From: RHKX01 sp046330415
GTDB taxonomy: Bacteria > Actinomycetota > Thermoleophilia > Solirubrobacterales > 70-9
DNA: 64,000 bases
Reading direction: 5' to 3'
Assembly: GCA_046330415.1 (NCBI GenBank)
Contig: JAXLSW010000020.1
Location: 1-64,000 of the forward strand
Below, piece by piece: positions 39,543 through 48,733 of the stretch; position 1 is the first letter of the stretch; every line of letters begins with the position of its first letter. The notes under the pieces were generated by a model. It searched no databases. It worked only from the letters and a program-made list of their open reading frames with translations, and had not been told where the DNA came from. Position numbers and translations under genes: made by a program.

Positions 39543-40565
39543 ATGGCTGACACCGGCATCAAGGAGCTGCTCGAAGCGGGAGTCCACTTCGGGCATCAGA
39601 CGAGACGTTGGGATCCGTCCATGCGCCGCTACATCCACGGCGAGCGCGACGGCATCCACATCATCGACCTGCTGCAGACCGAGCAGCTGCTCGGCGAGGC
39701 GCGCGAGTTCTGCGCGGAGATCGCCGGCCGCGGCGGCAAGGTGCTGTTGGTCGGGACCAAGAAGCAGGCCCGCGACTCGATCGAGCACTGGGCCGAGGAG
39801 ACGGGCATGCCCTACGTCAGCAGGCGCTGGCTGGGCGGGCTGCTGACCAACTTCCAGACGATCAACAAGCGCATCAAGCGGCTGCACGAGCTCGACGAGC
39901 TCAACAAGAACGGTCAGCTCGCCCTGCTCCCGACGAAGGAGCGCATGGCGCGCGAGGCCGAGCTCCGCAAGCTCGAGTTCAACCTCGGCGGTGTGCGCGA
40001 CATGCAGCGCCCGCCGGACGCGATCTTCGTGATCGACCTCAACGCGGAGGAGATCGCGGTCAACGAGGCGCGCCGCCTCGGGATTCCGATCGTCGGCCTC
40101 GTCGACACGAACTGCAACCCGCGCCCGGTCGAGTACGTGATCCCCGGCAACGACGACGCGATCCGCTCCTGCGAGCTGATCGTGCGCACGCTGGGAGAGG
40201 CGATCCTCGAGTCCGCCACCGCGTGGCAGGCCGCCGAGGACGCCCGCCGCAAGCGCGAGGAGGAGGAGCGCAAGCGCCGCGAGGAGGAGGAGCGCAAGCG
40301 CCGCGAGGAGGAAGAGGCCCGCAAGGCCGCGGAGGCCGAGGCCGCCGCCAAGGCGAAGGCTGAAGCCGACGCCGCCGCCAAGGCCGAGGCCGAGGCCGCC
40401 GCCAAGGCGGAGCCGGCTCCCGCGCCGGCTGAGGAGAAGGCTCCGGCCAAGGCCGAGCCCGCGACACCTCCGGCGGACGGGAACGCCGCCGAGGCCGAGC
40501 CCGCCCCCGCGGAATCCACGCCGGCCGCTCCCGCGGCCGCAACGCCAGAAGGAGGCTCAGAGTGA
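39543..40565 (+). CDS. rpsB: 30S ribosomal protein S2 with long charged C-terminal extension
   Basis: A 340-residue S2. The core is standard: GIKELLEAGVHFGHQTRRWDP at the N-terminus, RWLGGLLTNFQTI, and RRLGIPIVGLVDTNCNP. After about residue 232 a tail of roughly 108 residues replaces the usual short end: first Arg/Glu repeats (RKREEEERKRREEE), then Ala/Lys/Glu and finally Ala/Pro/Glu. A 24-bp unit is tandemly repeated at about 40266-40313. The S2 domain is near the mRNA exit region of the 30S subunit. It overlaps tsf by 4 nt. Confidence 0.95.
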   Translation: MADTGIKELLEAGVHFGHQTRRWDPSMRRYIHGERDGIHIIDLLQTEQLLGEAREFCAEIAGRGGKVLLVGTKKQARDSIEHWAEETGMPYVSRRWLGGLLTNFQTINKRIKRLHELDELNKNGQLALLPTKERMAREAELRKLEFNLGGVRDMQRPPDAIFVIDLNAEEIAVNEARRLGIPIVGLVDTNCNPRPVEYVIPGNDDAIRSCELIVRTLGEAILESATAWQAAEDARRKREEEERKRREEEERKRREEEEARKAAEAEAAAKAKAEADAAAKAEAEAAAKAEPAPAPAEEKAPAKAEPATPPADGNAAEAEPAPAESTPAAPAAATPEGGSE

Positions 40566-41188
40566 GCGACGTCCAGATCAAGGCAGCCGACGTGAAGGCG
40601 CTCCGGGACCGCACCGGGGCGGCGATGATGGACTGCAAGAAGGCCCTCGAGGAGACGGGCGGCGACACCGACAAGGCTGTCGAGCTGCTTCGCGTCAAGG
40701 GCCAGGCTCAAGTTGCCAAGCGCGGCGGCCGCTCGACCGGCGAAGGTCGGGTTGGAACGTACAGCCACGCCGGCAAGATCGGCGTGCTCGTCGAGGTTCA
40801 GTGCGAGACCGACTTCGTCGCTCGCAACGAGAACTTCATCGAGTTCGTGAACGACCTCGCGCTGCACATCGCAGCTGCGGCGCCCCGGGTGGTCAACGCC
40901 GAGGACATCCCGGAGGAGGAGGTCGCCGCCGAGCGCAGCGTCTTCGAGCAGAAGGCAGCTGAGGACGGCAAGCCCGAGAACGTCCGCGAGAAGATCGTGG
41001 AGGGCCAGCTCAACAAGTGGCGCAAGGAGATCGCGCTGCTCGAGCAGGTGCACGTCAACGGCGACAAGCACGACGGTAAGACGATCAAGGAGCTCCTCGA
41101 CGAGGCGGGCGCCCTGCTCAAGGAGAACATCAAGATCGTCCGCTTCGCTCGTTTCGCACTGGGCGAGAACGACGCCGACGGCGAGTAG
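40562..41188 (+). CDS. tsf: Elongation factor Ts
   Basis: A 208-residue EF-Ts, the guanine-nucleotide exchange factor of EF-Tu; short like other actinobacterial or thermophile forms. VKALRDRTGAAMMDCKKALEE is the N-terminal UBA-like domain and VLVEVQCETDFVARNENF the core; HVNGDKHDGKTIKELLDEAG is near the end. Starts at GTG within the rpsB stop. Confidence 0.96.
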   Translation: MSDVQIKAADVKALRDRTGAAMMDCKKALEETGGDTDKAVELLRVKGQAQVAKRGGRSTGEGRVGTYSHAGKIGVLVEVQCETDFVARNENFIEFVNDLALHIAAAAPRVVNAEDIPEEEVAAERSVFEQKAAEDGKPENVREKIVEGQLNKWRKEIALLEQVHVNGDKHDGKTIKELLDEAGALLKENIKIVRFARFALGENDADGE

Positions 41189-41213
41189 GACAGGGAAACG
41201 GCTGAGCGAGACG

Positions 41214-41948
41214 ATGAGCGAGGCCGCTGACAACGGACGGGCCTTCGACCGGGTCCTGCTGAAGCTCTCAGGCGAGGCCCTGATGGGCGAGTTGGAGTAC
41301 GGAACCGACCCCGAGCGGGTCGACCGGATGGCCGCGCAGATCGCGCGCACCCATTCGACCGGCATCGAGATCGCGATCGTCGTCGGCGCCGGGAACATCT
41401 ACCGCGGCCTGCAGGGTGCGGCCGCGGGGATGGACCGGGCCACCGCCGACTACATGGGCATGCTCGCGACCGTGCTCAACGCGCTGACGCTGCAGGACGC
41501 GCTGGAGCGGCTCGGCTCGCACACCCGGGTCATGTCGGCGATCTCGGTCACCGAGGTCGCCGAGCCCTACATCCGCCGCCGCGCGGTCCGGCACCTCGAG
41601 AAGGGCAGGATCGTGATCTTCGCGGCTGGAACCGGTAACCCGTTCTTCACGACGGACACGGCCGCGTCGCTGCGGGCGCTCGAGATCCACGCCGAAGCGA
41701 TCCTGATGGCCAAGCACGGGATCGCTGGTGTCTACGACGCCGACCCCGCGAAGGTCGCGGACGCGAAGTTCCTGCCCAGGATCACGCACCTGGAGGCGAT
41801 CGAGCGCGGACTCAAGGTGATGGACTCGACGGCGCTGTCGCTGTGCATGGACAACGACCTGCCCATTCACGTCTTCAACATGGCCGACGAGTCGAACATA
41901 GATAGGATCGTCGCCGGAGAGCAGGTGGGAACGCTGGTGGCATCGTGA
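41214..41948 (+). CDS. pyrH: UMP kinase PyrH
   Basis: A 244-residue amino acid kinase-fold enzyme that phosphorylates UMP. RVLLKLSGEALMG is the ATP phosphate loop; IVVGAGNIYRGLQGAAAGMDR is the GTP/UMP-binding loop; IFAAGTGNPFFTTDTAASLRA is diagnostic. It is a hexameric enzyme inhibited by UTP in known cases. It overlaps frr by 4 nt. Confidence 0.97.
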   Translation: MSEAADNGRAFDRVLLKLSGEALMGELEYGTDPERVDRMAAQIARTHSTGIEIAIVVGAGNIYRGLQGAAAGMDRATADYMGMLATVLNALTLQDALERLGSHTRVMSAISVTEVAEPYIRRRAVRHLEKGRIVIFAAGTGNPFFTTDTAASLRALEIHAEAILMAKHGIAGVYDADPAKVADAKFLPRITHLEAIERGLKVMDSTALSLCMDNDLPIHVFNMADESNIDRIVAGEQVGTLVAS

Positions 41949-42511
41949 GCGAGTTCATTGACGAGCTTCTGGACGACGCCGCCGAGCGCATGGCCAAGTC
42001 GGTCGAATCGACGCGGAACGAGCTCGCGACCGTGCGCACCGGCCGCGCTTCGCCCCATCTCCTCGACCGCATCCAGGTCGACTACTACGGCACCTCGACG
42101 GCTTTGAACCAGCTGGCGAACGTGGCGACGACGGACGCCAGGCTGCTGACGGTCACCCCCTACGACAAGGGCTCGATCGGTGCCATCGAGAAGGCCATCC
42201 AGGAATCCGACGTGGGGCTAACGCCCAACAACGACGGCAACGTGATCCGCCTTCAGGTGCCCGAGCTGACCGAGGACCGGCGCAAGGACATGGTGAAGAT
42301 GGTCCACGGCGTCGCCGAGGAGGGCAAGGTCGCGGTCCGCAACATCCGTCGCGACGTGCTCGGGGATCTCCGGGATCTGAAGAAGGAAGGCGACGTGGGA
42401 GAGGACGACGAGCGCCGCGGCGAGAGCGCGCTGCAGGAGCGCACGGACAAGGCGATCGCCGAGATCGACACGCTCGTCAAGGGCAAGGAAGAGGAGATCC
42501 TCACCGTCTAG
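41945..42511 (+). CDS. frr: Ribosome recycling factor
   Basis: A 188-residue RRF. LRTGRASPHLLDRIQVDYYG (reading VRTGRASPHLLDRI) is the signature, followed by LAVTTPDARLLTV-type strand LANVATTDARLLTVTPYDKG, with the ending KADAEIDTLVKGKEEEIL-type helix (AIAEIDTLVKGKEEEILTV). It splits post-termination ribosomes with EF-G. Start GTG 41945 sits in the pyrH stop. Confidence 0.97.
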   Translation: MSEFIDELLDDAAERMAKSVESTRNELATVRTGRASPHLLDRIQVDYYGTSTALNQLANVATTDARLLTVTPYDKGSIGAIEKAIQESDVGLTPNNDGNVIRLQVPELTEDRRKDMVKMVHGVAEEGKVAVRNIRRDVLGDLRDLKKEGDVGEDDERRGESALQERTDKAIAEIDTLVKGKEEEILTV

Positions 42512-42546
42512 CGGCCAGCGTCGCCGTCGGTGCTGGATCGAGGCCG

Positions 42547-43239
42547 ATGACGGCGCAGGAACCGCCCGGCAACGGGAGCGCGGCGAACGTCGCGATCATC
42601 ATGGACGGCAACGGTCGCTGGGCGACCGAACGGGGTCTGCCGATCCTCGAGGGCCACCGGCGCGGGGCCAGGACCCTGAAGCAGACGGTCAAGGACGCGG
42701 TCGGCCTCGGGATCGAGCAGCTCACCGTCTACGCGTTCTCGACCGAGAACTGGGCCCGCCCGCGCGACGAGGTCGCGGGCCTGATGGAGATGTTCGGCAA
42801 GCTGATCGTCTCCGAGACCCCGGAGCTTCACGACGAGGGCGTGCGGATGGTGTTCGTCGGGCGCCGCTCCGAGGTCTCTGAGCAGATGCAGGAGCAGATG
42901 GCCTGGGCGGAGGCGGAGACCGCCCAGAATCCGCGGATGACCCTCTTCGTCGCCTTCAACTACGGGGGCCGGGCGGAGATCCTCGATGCGGCCGAGCGAT
43001 ACGAGGGCGGCGGGGAGGAGGCATTCGCCAAGCTCCTCTACGAGCCCGAGATGCACGATCCCGAGCTGGTGATCAGAACCAGCGGCGAGGAGCGCCTGTC
43101 GAACTTCCTGCTGTGGCAGTCCGCGTACTCGGAGCTCTTCTTCACCGACGTCCTCTGGCCGGACTTCGACCGCTCGACGCTGGAGGCGGCCCTGCAGGCC
43201 TACGCGGCCCGTCGCCGCCGCTTCGGCACACGGGAGTAG
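42547..43239 (+). CDS. uppS: Isoprenyl (undecaprenyl) diphosphate synthase
   Basis: A 230-residue cis-prenyltransferase. AIIMDGNGRWATERGLP has the catalytic Asp, GHRRGARTLKQTV follows, and TVYAFSTENWARP and the C-terminal LVIRTSGEERLSNFLLWQSAYSE pattern complete the family. It makes long-chain C55-type lipid carrier for peptidoglycan, taking isoprenoids from the Dxr/IspG pathway also encoded here. The length is a little short of E. coli UppS (253). Confidence 0.95.
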   Translation: MTAQEPPGNGSAANVAIIMDGNGRWATERGLPILEGHRRGARTLKQTVKDAVGLGIEQLTVYAFSTENWARPRDEVAGLMEMFGKLIVSETPELHDEGVRMVFVGRRSEVSEQMQEQMAWAEAETAQNPRMTLFVAFNYGGRAEILDAAERYEGGGEEAFAKLLYEPEMHDPELVIRTSGEERLSNFLLWQSAYSELFFTDVLWPDFDRSTLEAALQAYAARRRRFGTRE

Positions 43240-43252
43240 GCTCGGCCGTCCA

Positions 43253-44320
43253 TTGGACTTCCCGCCCCGGCCAAGCTCATCAAACCCGCGCCGGGTCGAG
43301 CGCAGGAGGGCAACCGAGCCCGACCCCGCAAACGATCCCGAGGCCGGCACCGGCGCCTTCGACTGGACCAGCGAGCTCTCGCTGGAGTCACCGGGCGCAC
43401 GGCCGGCAGACGACGTTCCCGCGGCGGAGGACCCATCCGGTCGGCGCCGTGGAGGTCGCAGGCGCCCTCGCGAGGAGGATCCGGCGCCGCCCGTGGAAGG
43501 CGGGGGGCGAGCCCGGCGTCGCGTCTCCTCCGAGACCGTGGCACGCGTCCTCTGGGCCGTTCCCTGGGTGGTCTTCGCGATCTTCGTGATCGCCGCCGGG
43601 GACGCGGTGTTCGCCGTCGCGATGGTCGCCGTCGGCTGGGCCCTGCTCGTCGAGTACTTCCGGATGACCGCCCGCGCCCGCCCGTTCCAGCTCGTCGGCT
43701 TCGCGGCCGCGGCGGCGATGATCGCCGCCGCATATCTCGGTGATTCCTTCCAGATCCTGCTCGTGGCCGTCGCCTTCTTCCCGGTGATGCTCGGCTTCGC
43801 GATCACGCGGCCCTCGCTGCACAACGTCACCTGGGCCATGGCCGTGACCGTGTTCGGCGTCGTCTGGATCGGGCTGCCGCTGGCGCATGCGGTGCTCCTG
43901 CGCGAGATCCCCCAGCACGGCGGCGCGCTTCTCGTCGACGTGCTCGTCTGCACGTTCTTCACCGACACGTTCGCCTACATCGGCGGGCGCATGTTCGGCC
44001 AGCACCCGCTGGCTCCGACCGTGTCACCGAACAAGACGATCGAAGGCCTCGTGATCGGCATCGCCGGCGGCGTCTTCGGCTTCTGGCTCGCCGGCCTGTA
44101 CCAGGATTGGCTCTCCGGCCCGGAGGCCCTGCTCATGGGCCTCTGCATCGCCATCCTCGCCCCGATGGGTGACCTCTTCGAGTCGGCGATCAAGCGCGAC
44201 CTCGACGTCAAGGACACGGGCCGGATGCTCGGCCCCCACGGTGGCCTTCTCGACCGCCTCGACGCCGTCCTCTTCACCGTCGTCGCCGGCTACTACCTGG
44301 CTCTGGCGATCGTCGTCTGA
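43253..44320 (+). CDS. cdsA: Phosphatidate cytidylyltransferase CdsA
   Basis: A 355-residue membrane enzyme that makes CDP-diacylglycerol. The C-terminal signature SAIKRDLDVKDTGRMLGPHGG with LLDRLD is complete, and FFTDTFAYIGGRMFGQHPLAP is also typical. About eight TM helices follow a hydrophilic N-terminus of roughly 95 residues rich in Arg, Pro and Asp. The TTG start at 43253 lacks a good SD, and no better in-frame start is obvious, so part of that N-terminus may not be translated. Confidence 0.93.
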   Translation: MDFPPRPSSSNPRRVERRRATEPDPANDPEAGTGAFDWTSELSLESPGARPADDVPAAEDPSGRRRGGRRRPREEDPAPPVEGGGRARRRVSSETVARVLWAVPWVVFAIFVIAAGDAVFAVAMVAVGWALLVEYFRMTARARPFQLVGFAAAAAMIAAAYLGDSFQILLVAVAFFPVMLGFAITRPSLHNVTWAMAVTVFGVVWIGLPLAHAVLLREIPQHGGALLVDVLVCTFFTDTFAYIGGRMFGQHPLAPTVSPNKTIEGLVIGIAGGVFGFWLAGLYQDWLSGPEALLMGLCIAILAPMGDLFESAIKRDLDVKDTGRMLGPHGGLLDRLDAVLFTVVAGYYLALAIVV

Positions 44321-44345
44321 GCCCAGCAACTCCGCCGATCCACCT

Positions 44346-44454
44346 GGGGTGACAGAGACCACGATCCTGGTCTGAGTCACCCCACGCCCTGCTTGGGCGG
44401 CTTCGGTGCACCGTCCGGGGTGACTGAGACCAGCATGCTGGTCTGAGTCACCCC
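44346..44454. repeat. Two tandem 38-bp near-palindromes upstream of dxr
   Basis: Units 44346-44383 and 44417-44454 both run from GGGGTGAC to GTCACCCC and share GAGACC...CTGGTCTGAGTCACCCC. The second unit is a palindrome with one mismatch pair in 19 bp. The rest of 44321-44527 holds no gene. They may act as operator, transcription terminator of the uppS-cdsA block, or mobile palindromic repeats. Confidence 0.88.
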
Positions 44455-44547
44455 CTGCTCGGCTGCGGGGCTGGTGCGGGACTGAGAGGAGCGGCCGCCA
44501 CCACCACTTGGGAAGGCCCCGCTTTAGGTGACGTACAGCCGCCTACC

Positions 44548-44553
44548 TACACT
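44548..44553 (+). promoter_or_regulatory. dxr: -10 hexamer for dxr
   Basis: TACACT lies 7 nt before GTG 44561, which supports that codon over GTG 44528 as the start and implies a leaderless mRNA. Confidence 0.5.
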
Positions 44554-44560
44554 CCCGGCG

Positions 44561-45739
44561 GTGAAAAGGGTCCTGATCCTCGGCTCGACCGGCTCGATCG
44601 GCGAGCAGGCGCTCGACGTCATCGCGCGCTCCGACGAGCTCGCGGTCGCCAGCCTGAGTGCCTCGACCGGCTGGGAGCGTCTGCTCGAGCAGGCCAACCA
44701 GAGCGGCGTCGCGCTCGTCGCGCTGGCGGATCCCGGCGCGGCCCGCTCAGCCCGCGGATCGGGCTGGAAGGGCGAGGTCCTTGCGGGCGAGGAGGGGATC
44801 CGCGAGCTGATCTCACGATGCGAGCCCGATGTCGTGCTCAACGCGATCGTCGGCTCCGCGGGCCTGGGACCGACGATCGTCGCGCTCAGCGCCGGGATCG
44901 AGGTGGCCCTCGCCAACAAGGAGAGCCTGGTCGTGGGCGGCGAGCTCGTGATGGCGCTCTCGGAGGCCGCCGAAGCGCGGATCGTGCCGGTCGACTCCGA
45001 GCACTCCGCCCTCCAGCAGCTGATCCGAGCCGAACCCCCAGGCTCGGTCGAGAAGCTCGTCCTCACCGCCTCCGGCGGACCCTTCCGCGGCCGCACCGAT
45101 CTCCGCGGCATCACCCGCGAGGAGGCGCTGGCCCATCCCACCTGGGACATGGGCGGGAAGATCTCGATCGACTCGGCGACGCTGATGAACAAGGGACTCG
45201 AGCTGATCGAGGCCCACCACCTGTTCGGACTCGCCTACGACGACATCGACGTCGTCGTTCACCCGCAGTCGCTGATCCACGCTCTGATCCACATCGTCGA
45301 CGGCTCTACGTTGGCCCATCTCGGCCACCCGGACATGCGCGTCCCGATCGCCTACGCGCTGTGCGGGCCTGATCGCCTCGAGCTCCCCGTCGGATCCCTC
45401 GACCTGGCGGCGGTCGGCGCGCTCACCTTCGAGGAGCCCGACACCGAGACCTTCGCCTGCCTGCGCCTCGCCCGCGAGGCCGGGGAGGCCGGGGGGACCG
45501 CGCCATGCGTTCTCAACGCGGCCAACGAGGTCGCCGTCGAGTCCTTCCTCGCCGGAGCGCTCCCGTTCGCGGGCATCGCCGAGGTGGTGGAGGCCGTTCT
45601 CGGGTCCATGCCGGGCACCGTCCCGGCCCACTTCGAGGACCTCTTCGCCTGCGACGAGGAGGCCCGCGCCCGCGCAGGCGAGGAGGTCTCCGCGGCCGCC
45701 ACCGGTGCCGCGAGCGGCAACGGAAGGGGCGCCCGGTGA
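44561..45739 (+). CDS. dxr: 1-deoxy-D-xylulose 5-phosphate reductoisomerase Dxr
   Basis: A 392-residue NADPH enzyme, the second step of the MEP isoprenoid pathway. VLILGSTGSIGEQALDVI is the NADPH loop; ALANKESLVVGGELV, VPVDSEHSALQQLI (metal Asp/Glu) and TASGGPFRGRTDL follow, and ATLMNKGLELIEAHHLFG is the substrate loop. The tail after about residue 365 is Ala/Glu rich. GTG 44561 is preferred as start (VKRVLIL). It overlaps rseP by 4 nt, as is common for dxr-rseP pairs. Target of fosmidomycin in other bacteria. Confidence 0.95.
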   Translation: MKRVLILGSTGSIGEQALDVIARSDELAVASLSASTGWERLLEQANQSGVALVALADPGAARSARGSGWKGEVLAGEEGIRELISRCEPDVVLNAIVGSAGLGPTIVALSAGIEVALANKESLVVGGELVMALSEAAEARIVPVDSEHSALQQLIRAEPPGSVEKLVLTASGGPFRGRTDLRGITREEALAHPTWDMGGKISIDSATLMNKGLELIEAHHLFGLAYDDIDVVVHPQSLIHALIHIVDGSTLAHLGHPDMRVPIAYALCGPDRLELPVGSLDLAAVGALTFEEPDTETFACLRLAREAGEAGGTAPCVLNAANEVAVESFLAGALPFAGIAEVVEAVLGSMPGTVPAHFEDLFACDEEARARAGEEVSAAATGAASGNGRGAR

Positions 45740-46869
45740 GCTGGTTCTTCGCGATCGCCGGCTTCGCCGCGCTCGTCGTCCTGCACGAGGCCGGACACTT
45801 CACCGCGGCCAAGATGGTCGGGATGAGGGTCGAGAAGTTCTTCCTGTTCTTCCCGCCCAAGGTCGCCTCCGTGACCCGCGGGGAGACGGAGTACGGGATC
45901 GGCGCGATCCCGCTCGGCGGCTACGTGAAGATCACCGGGATGAACCCGGAGGAGGAGATACCTCCGGAGGTAGTCGAGCGTGCCTACTACCGCCAGCCGG
46001 TCTGGAAGCGGATCTTCGTGATCGCCGCCGGCCCGGCGGTGAACATCGTCCTCGCGCTGGTCATGTTCTTCTTCCTGGCCGTCGGCTTCGGACTCGACGG
46101 GGACGTCACGAACCGGGTCGGCACCGTCAGCAGCGACCTCCCCGCGGAGGGGCAGCTGCAGGAGGGCGACCAGCTCCTGTCGGTCGACGGGCGCGACGTC
46201 TCCTCGCTCACGAACGCGCAGCTAGCCAACACGGTGCGCCGGCAGGTCAACACGCACACCTGCGCGGGCAAGCCGACCGACGGCTGCGAGGCGACGACAC
46301 CGGTCAGCCTGGAGGTCCTCCGCGACGGCGAGCGCGTCAAGCTCGAGGTCACCCCCGTCTACGAGGTACCGGAGGACATCCCGGGCACCGACGTCGACGA
46401 GTCGCAGGACGCCCGCATGGTGGTCGGCTTCGGCTACGAGGCCGAGCGTGAGCGCACCTCGATCGGCGAGGGGGTCGACTTCTCCCTCGATCGCGCCTGG
46501 TTCATCACCTCGACGACCGCCGACGTGCTCGCCCACATCTTCGAGAAGGAGCAGCGCGAGCAGATCAGCGGCGTCGTCGGCAACACCGAGATCACGAAGC
46601 AGAGCTTCGACACGGACCTGCGCCAGGCGTTCCTCGTCCTCGCCGTGATCAGCCTCTCGCTCGGGGTCATCAACCTGCTGCCGTTCCTGCCCCTCGACGG
46701 CGGCCACATCTTCTGGGCGATCGTCGAGAAGGTGCGCGGCAGGCCCGTCTCGCTGGTGGTCATGGAGCGCTCCGGGCTGATCGGATTCGCGCTGGTGATG
46801 GTGCTCTTCCTGATCGGCCTGCAGAACGACATCGACCGCCTCGGTGACGGCGGCTTCGATTCACGCTGA
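45736..46869 (+). CDS. rseP: Site-2 protease RseP (M50 zinc metalloprotease)
   Basis: A 377-residue intramembrane protease. LVVLHEAGHFTAAKMVGMRV holds the HExxH zinc motif in TM1, LPFLPLDGGHIFWAIVEKV the third ligand (Asp) in a later TM, and a PDZ domain (about residues 130-240) lies between. Four TM segments are expected. It cleaves anti-sigma factors or other membrane substrates; no target can be named from the window. Start GTG 45736 overlaps the dxr stop. Confidence 0.95.
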   Translation: MSWFFAIAGFAALVVLHEAGHFTAAKMVGMRVEKFFLFFPPKVASVTRGETEYGIGAIPLGGYVKITGMNPEEEIPPEVVERAYYRQPVWKRIFVIAAGPAVNIVLALVMFFFLAVGFGLDGDVTNRVGTVSSDLPAEGQLQEGDQLLSVDGRDVSSLTNAQLANTVRRQVNTHTCAGKPTDGCEATTPVSLEVLRDGERVKLEVTPVYEVPEDIPGTDVDESQDARMVVGFGYEAERERTSIGEGVDFSLDRAWFITSTTADVLAHIFEKEQREQISGVVGNTEITKQSFDTDLRQAFLVLAVISLSLGVINLLPFLPLDGGHIFWAIVEKVRGRPVSLVVMERSGLIGFALVMVLFLIGLQNDIDRLGDGGFDSR

Positions 46870-46930
46870 CGGCGCAAACCTGCTGTAGCGTTCGTCCGAA
46901 CCGGCGAACCCTGGAGGAGGGCGACCAAAG

Positions 46931-48733
46931 ATGGAAGCGACGACGTCCGAGCGGCACGCGAGCGGAGGTCCGGGCGGCGAGCCCGAGGCAGCCAATCTCG
47001 CCAAGGCGTTCCAGGCGACGGTCGAGCGCCTCGGCGACGCCGTCGCCCTGCGCGACGCGGAGCAGGAGATCACCTGGAACGAGTTCCGCGCTCAGGCCGC
47101 GGCCGTCGCCGGCGGACTCGCCGGGCTCGGCGTCTCCCACGGCGACACGGTCGCCCTGATGCTCAACAACCGGGTCGAGTTCTTCCCCTGCGACCTCGGC
47201 GTCTCGACCCTCGGCGGCGTCCCCTTCTCGATCTACCAGACCGCTTCGCCCGAGCAGATCACCTACGTCTGCGGCGACGCGGGCGTCAAGGTCGCGATCG
47301 TCGAGAAGGCCTTCCTCGAGGTCTTCAAGAAGGCCGACATCCCGGCCCTCGAGCACCTGATCGTCCTCGACGGCGACGGGGGCACCATGACCTACGAGGA
47401 GCTCCTCGCCTCCGACCCCGACTTCGACGACGCCGCGGCGGCTGACGGCGTCGGGCTCGACGACACGCTGACGCTGATCTACACCTCTGGCACCACCGGG
47501 CCGCCCAAGGGCGTCGAGCTCACCCATCGCAACCTGCTCAGCCTCGTGGGCAGCATCGACCACATGATCGCGTTCCCCGAGGAGGGGGCGAAGGTGATCT
47601 CGTGGTTGCCGGCGGCGCACATCGCCGAGCGCGGCGCCCACTACTACCTGCCGGTGACCAAGGGTGTGCAGGTCTCGGTCTGCCCGGACCCGCGCAAGAT
47701 CATCGAGTTCCTGCCGACCGTCCGGCCGACGTGGTTCTTCGCGGTGCCTCGCGTCTGGGAGAAGCTCAAGGCCGGCCTCGAGACGATGCTGAGCAGCCTT
47801 CCGGACGAGCAGCGCGAACCCGCCGAGCAGGGCATGCAGGCTGCGATCCAGAAGGTGCGCCTCGAGCAGAGCGGGGAGGAGGTACCGCCGGAGATCGAGC
47901 AGGCTGTCGCCGCGATGGAGGAGAAGATGTTCGCGGGCCTGCGCGCGCACCTCGGGCTCGACGAGATCGTCGCCGTCAACGTCGGTGCCGCGCCGACCCC
48001 CGTCGAGGTGCTCGAGTTCTTCCACGCCATCGGCATCCCGGTGGCCGAGCTCTGGGGCATGTCGGAGACCTGCGGAGCGGCGACGGTGAACCCTCCGGAG
48101 AAGGTCAAGATCGGTACGGTCGGGCCGCCGCTGCCCGGCGTCGAGATCCGCCTGGCCGAGGACGGCGAGGTCCAGGTCAAGGGCGCCATCATCATGCCCG
48201 GCTACCGGAACATGCCGGAGAAGACCGCCGAGACGATCGACGAGGAGGGCTGGCTCTCGACCGGGGACATCGGTGAGCTCGACGAGGACGGCTACCTGAA
48301 GATCGTCGATCGCAAGAAGGAGCTGATCATCAACGCCGCCGGCAAGAACATGTCGCCGGCCGGGATCGAGGCCAACCTGAAGGCCTCCAGCCCGCTGATC
48401 GGTCAGGCGATCGCGATCGGTGACGCGCGGCCCTACAACGTCGCGCTGATCGTGCTCGACGCCGAGTACGCGCCCTCCTGGGCCGAGAAGAACGGCGTCG
48501 GTGCCACCGACGTCTCCGGGCTGGCCGAGGACGAGCGGGTCCTCGACGCAGTGCAGGAGGCCGTCGACGCCGCCAACGCGAAGATGTCCCGGGTCGAGCA
48601 GATCAAGAAGTTCAAGCTGCTGGGGGCCGAATGGGAGCCGGGCGGCGACGAGCTGACTCCGACCATGAAGCTGAAGCGAAAGCCGATCAACGACAAGTAC
48701 GCGACCGAGATCGAGGATCTCTACGCAAGCTGA
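46931..48733 (+). CDS. Long-chain acyl-CoA synthetase (AMP-forming)
   Basis: A 600-residue ANL-superfamily ligase of the long-chain FadD15/FadD1 type. The AMP-binding P-loop is TLIYTSGTTGPPKGVELTHRN near residue 178; LWGMSETCGAATVNPPEKVK and STGDIGELDEDGYLKIVDRKK are the A5/A8 motifs, and a C-terminal Lys is in LTPTMKLKRKPINDKY. It activates fatty acids to acyl-CoA. A large insertion of about 80 residues around 300-360 is typical for this type. It has an AGGAGGG SD about 9 nt before ATG 46931 and stands alone. Confidence 0.93.
   Translation: MEATTSERHASGGPGGEPEAANLAKAFQATVERLGDAVALRDAEQEITWNEFRAQAAAVAGGLAGLGVSHGDTVALMLNNRVEFFPCDLGVSTLGGVPFSIYQTASPEQITYVCGDAGVKVAIVEKAFLEVFKKADIPALEHLIVLDGDGGTMTYEELLASDPDFDDAAAADGVGLDDTLTLIYTSGTTGPPKGVELTHRNLLSLVGSIDHMIAFPEEGAKVISWLPAAHIAERGAHYYLPVTKGVQVSVCPDPRKIIEFLPTVRPTWFFAVPRVWEKLKAGLETMLSSLPDEQREPAEQGMQAAIQKVRLEQSGEEVPPEIEQAVAAMEEKMFAGLRAHLGLDEIVAVNVGAAPTPVEVLEFFHAIGIPVAELWGMSETCGAATVNPPEKVKIGTVGPPLPGVEIRLAEDGEVQVKGAIIMPGYRNMPEKTAETIDEEGWLSTGDIGELDEDGYLKIVDRKKELIINAAGKNMSPAGIEANLKASSPLIGQAIAIGDARPYNVALIVLDAEYAPSWAEKNGVGATDVSGLAEDERVLDAVQEAVDAANAKMSRVEQIKKFKLLGAEWEPGGDELTPTMKLKRKPINDKYATEIEDLYAS

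Noticed and set aside
44528..44560. Upstream GTG as the dxr start
   Set aside because: It adds 11 residues that the family lacks and would place the -10 hexamer inside the coding region.
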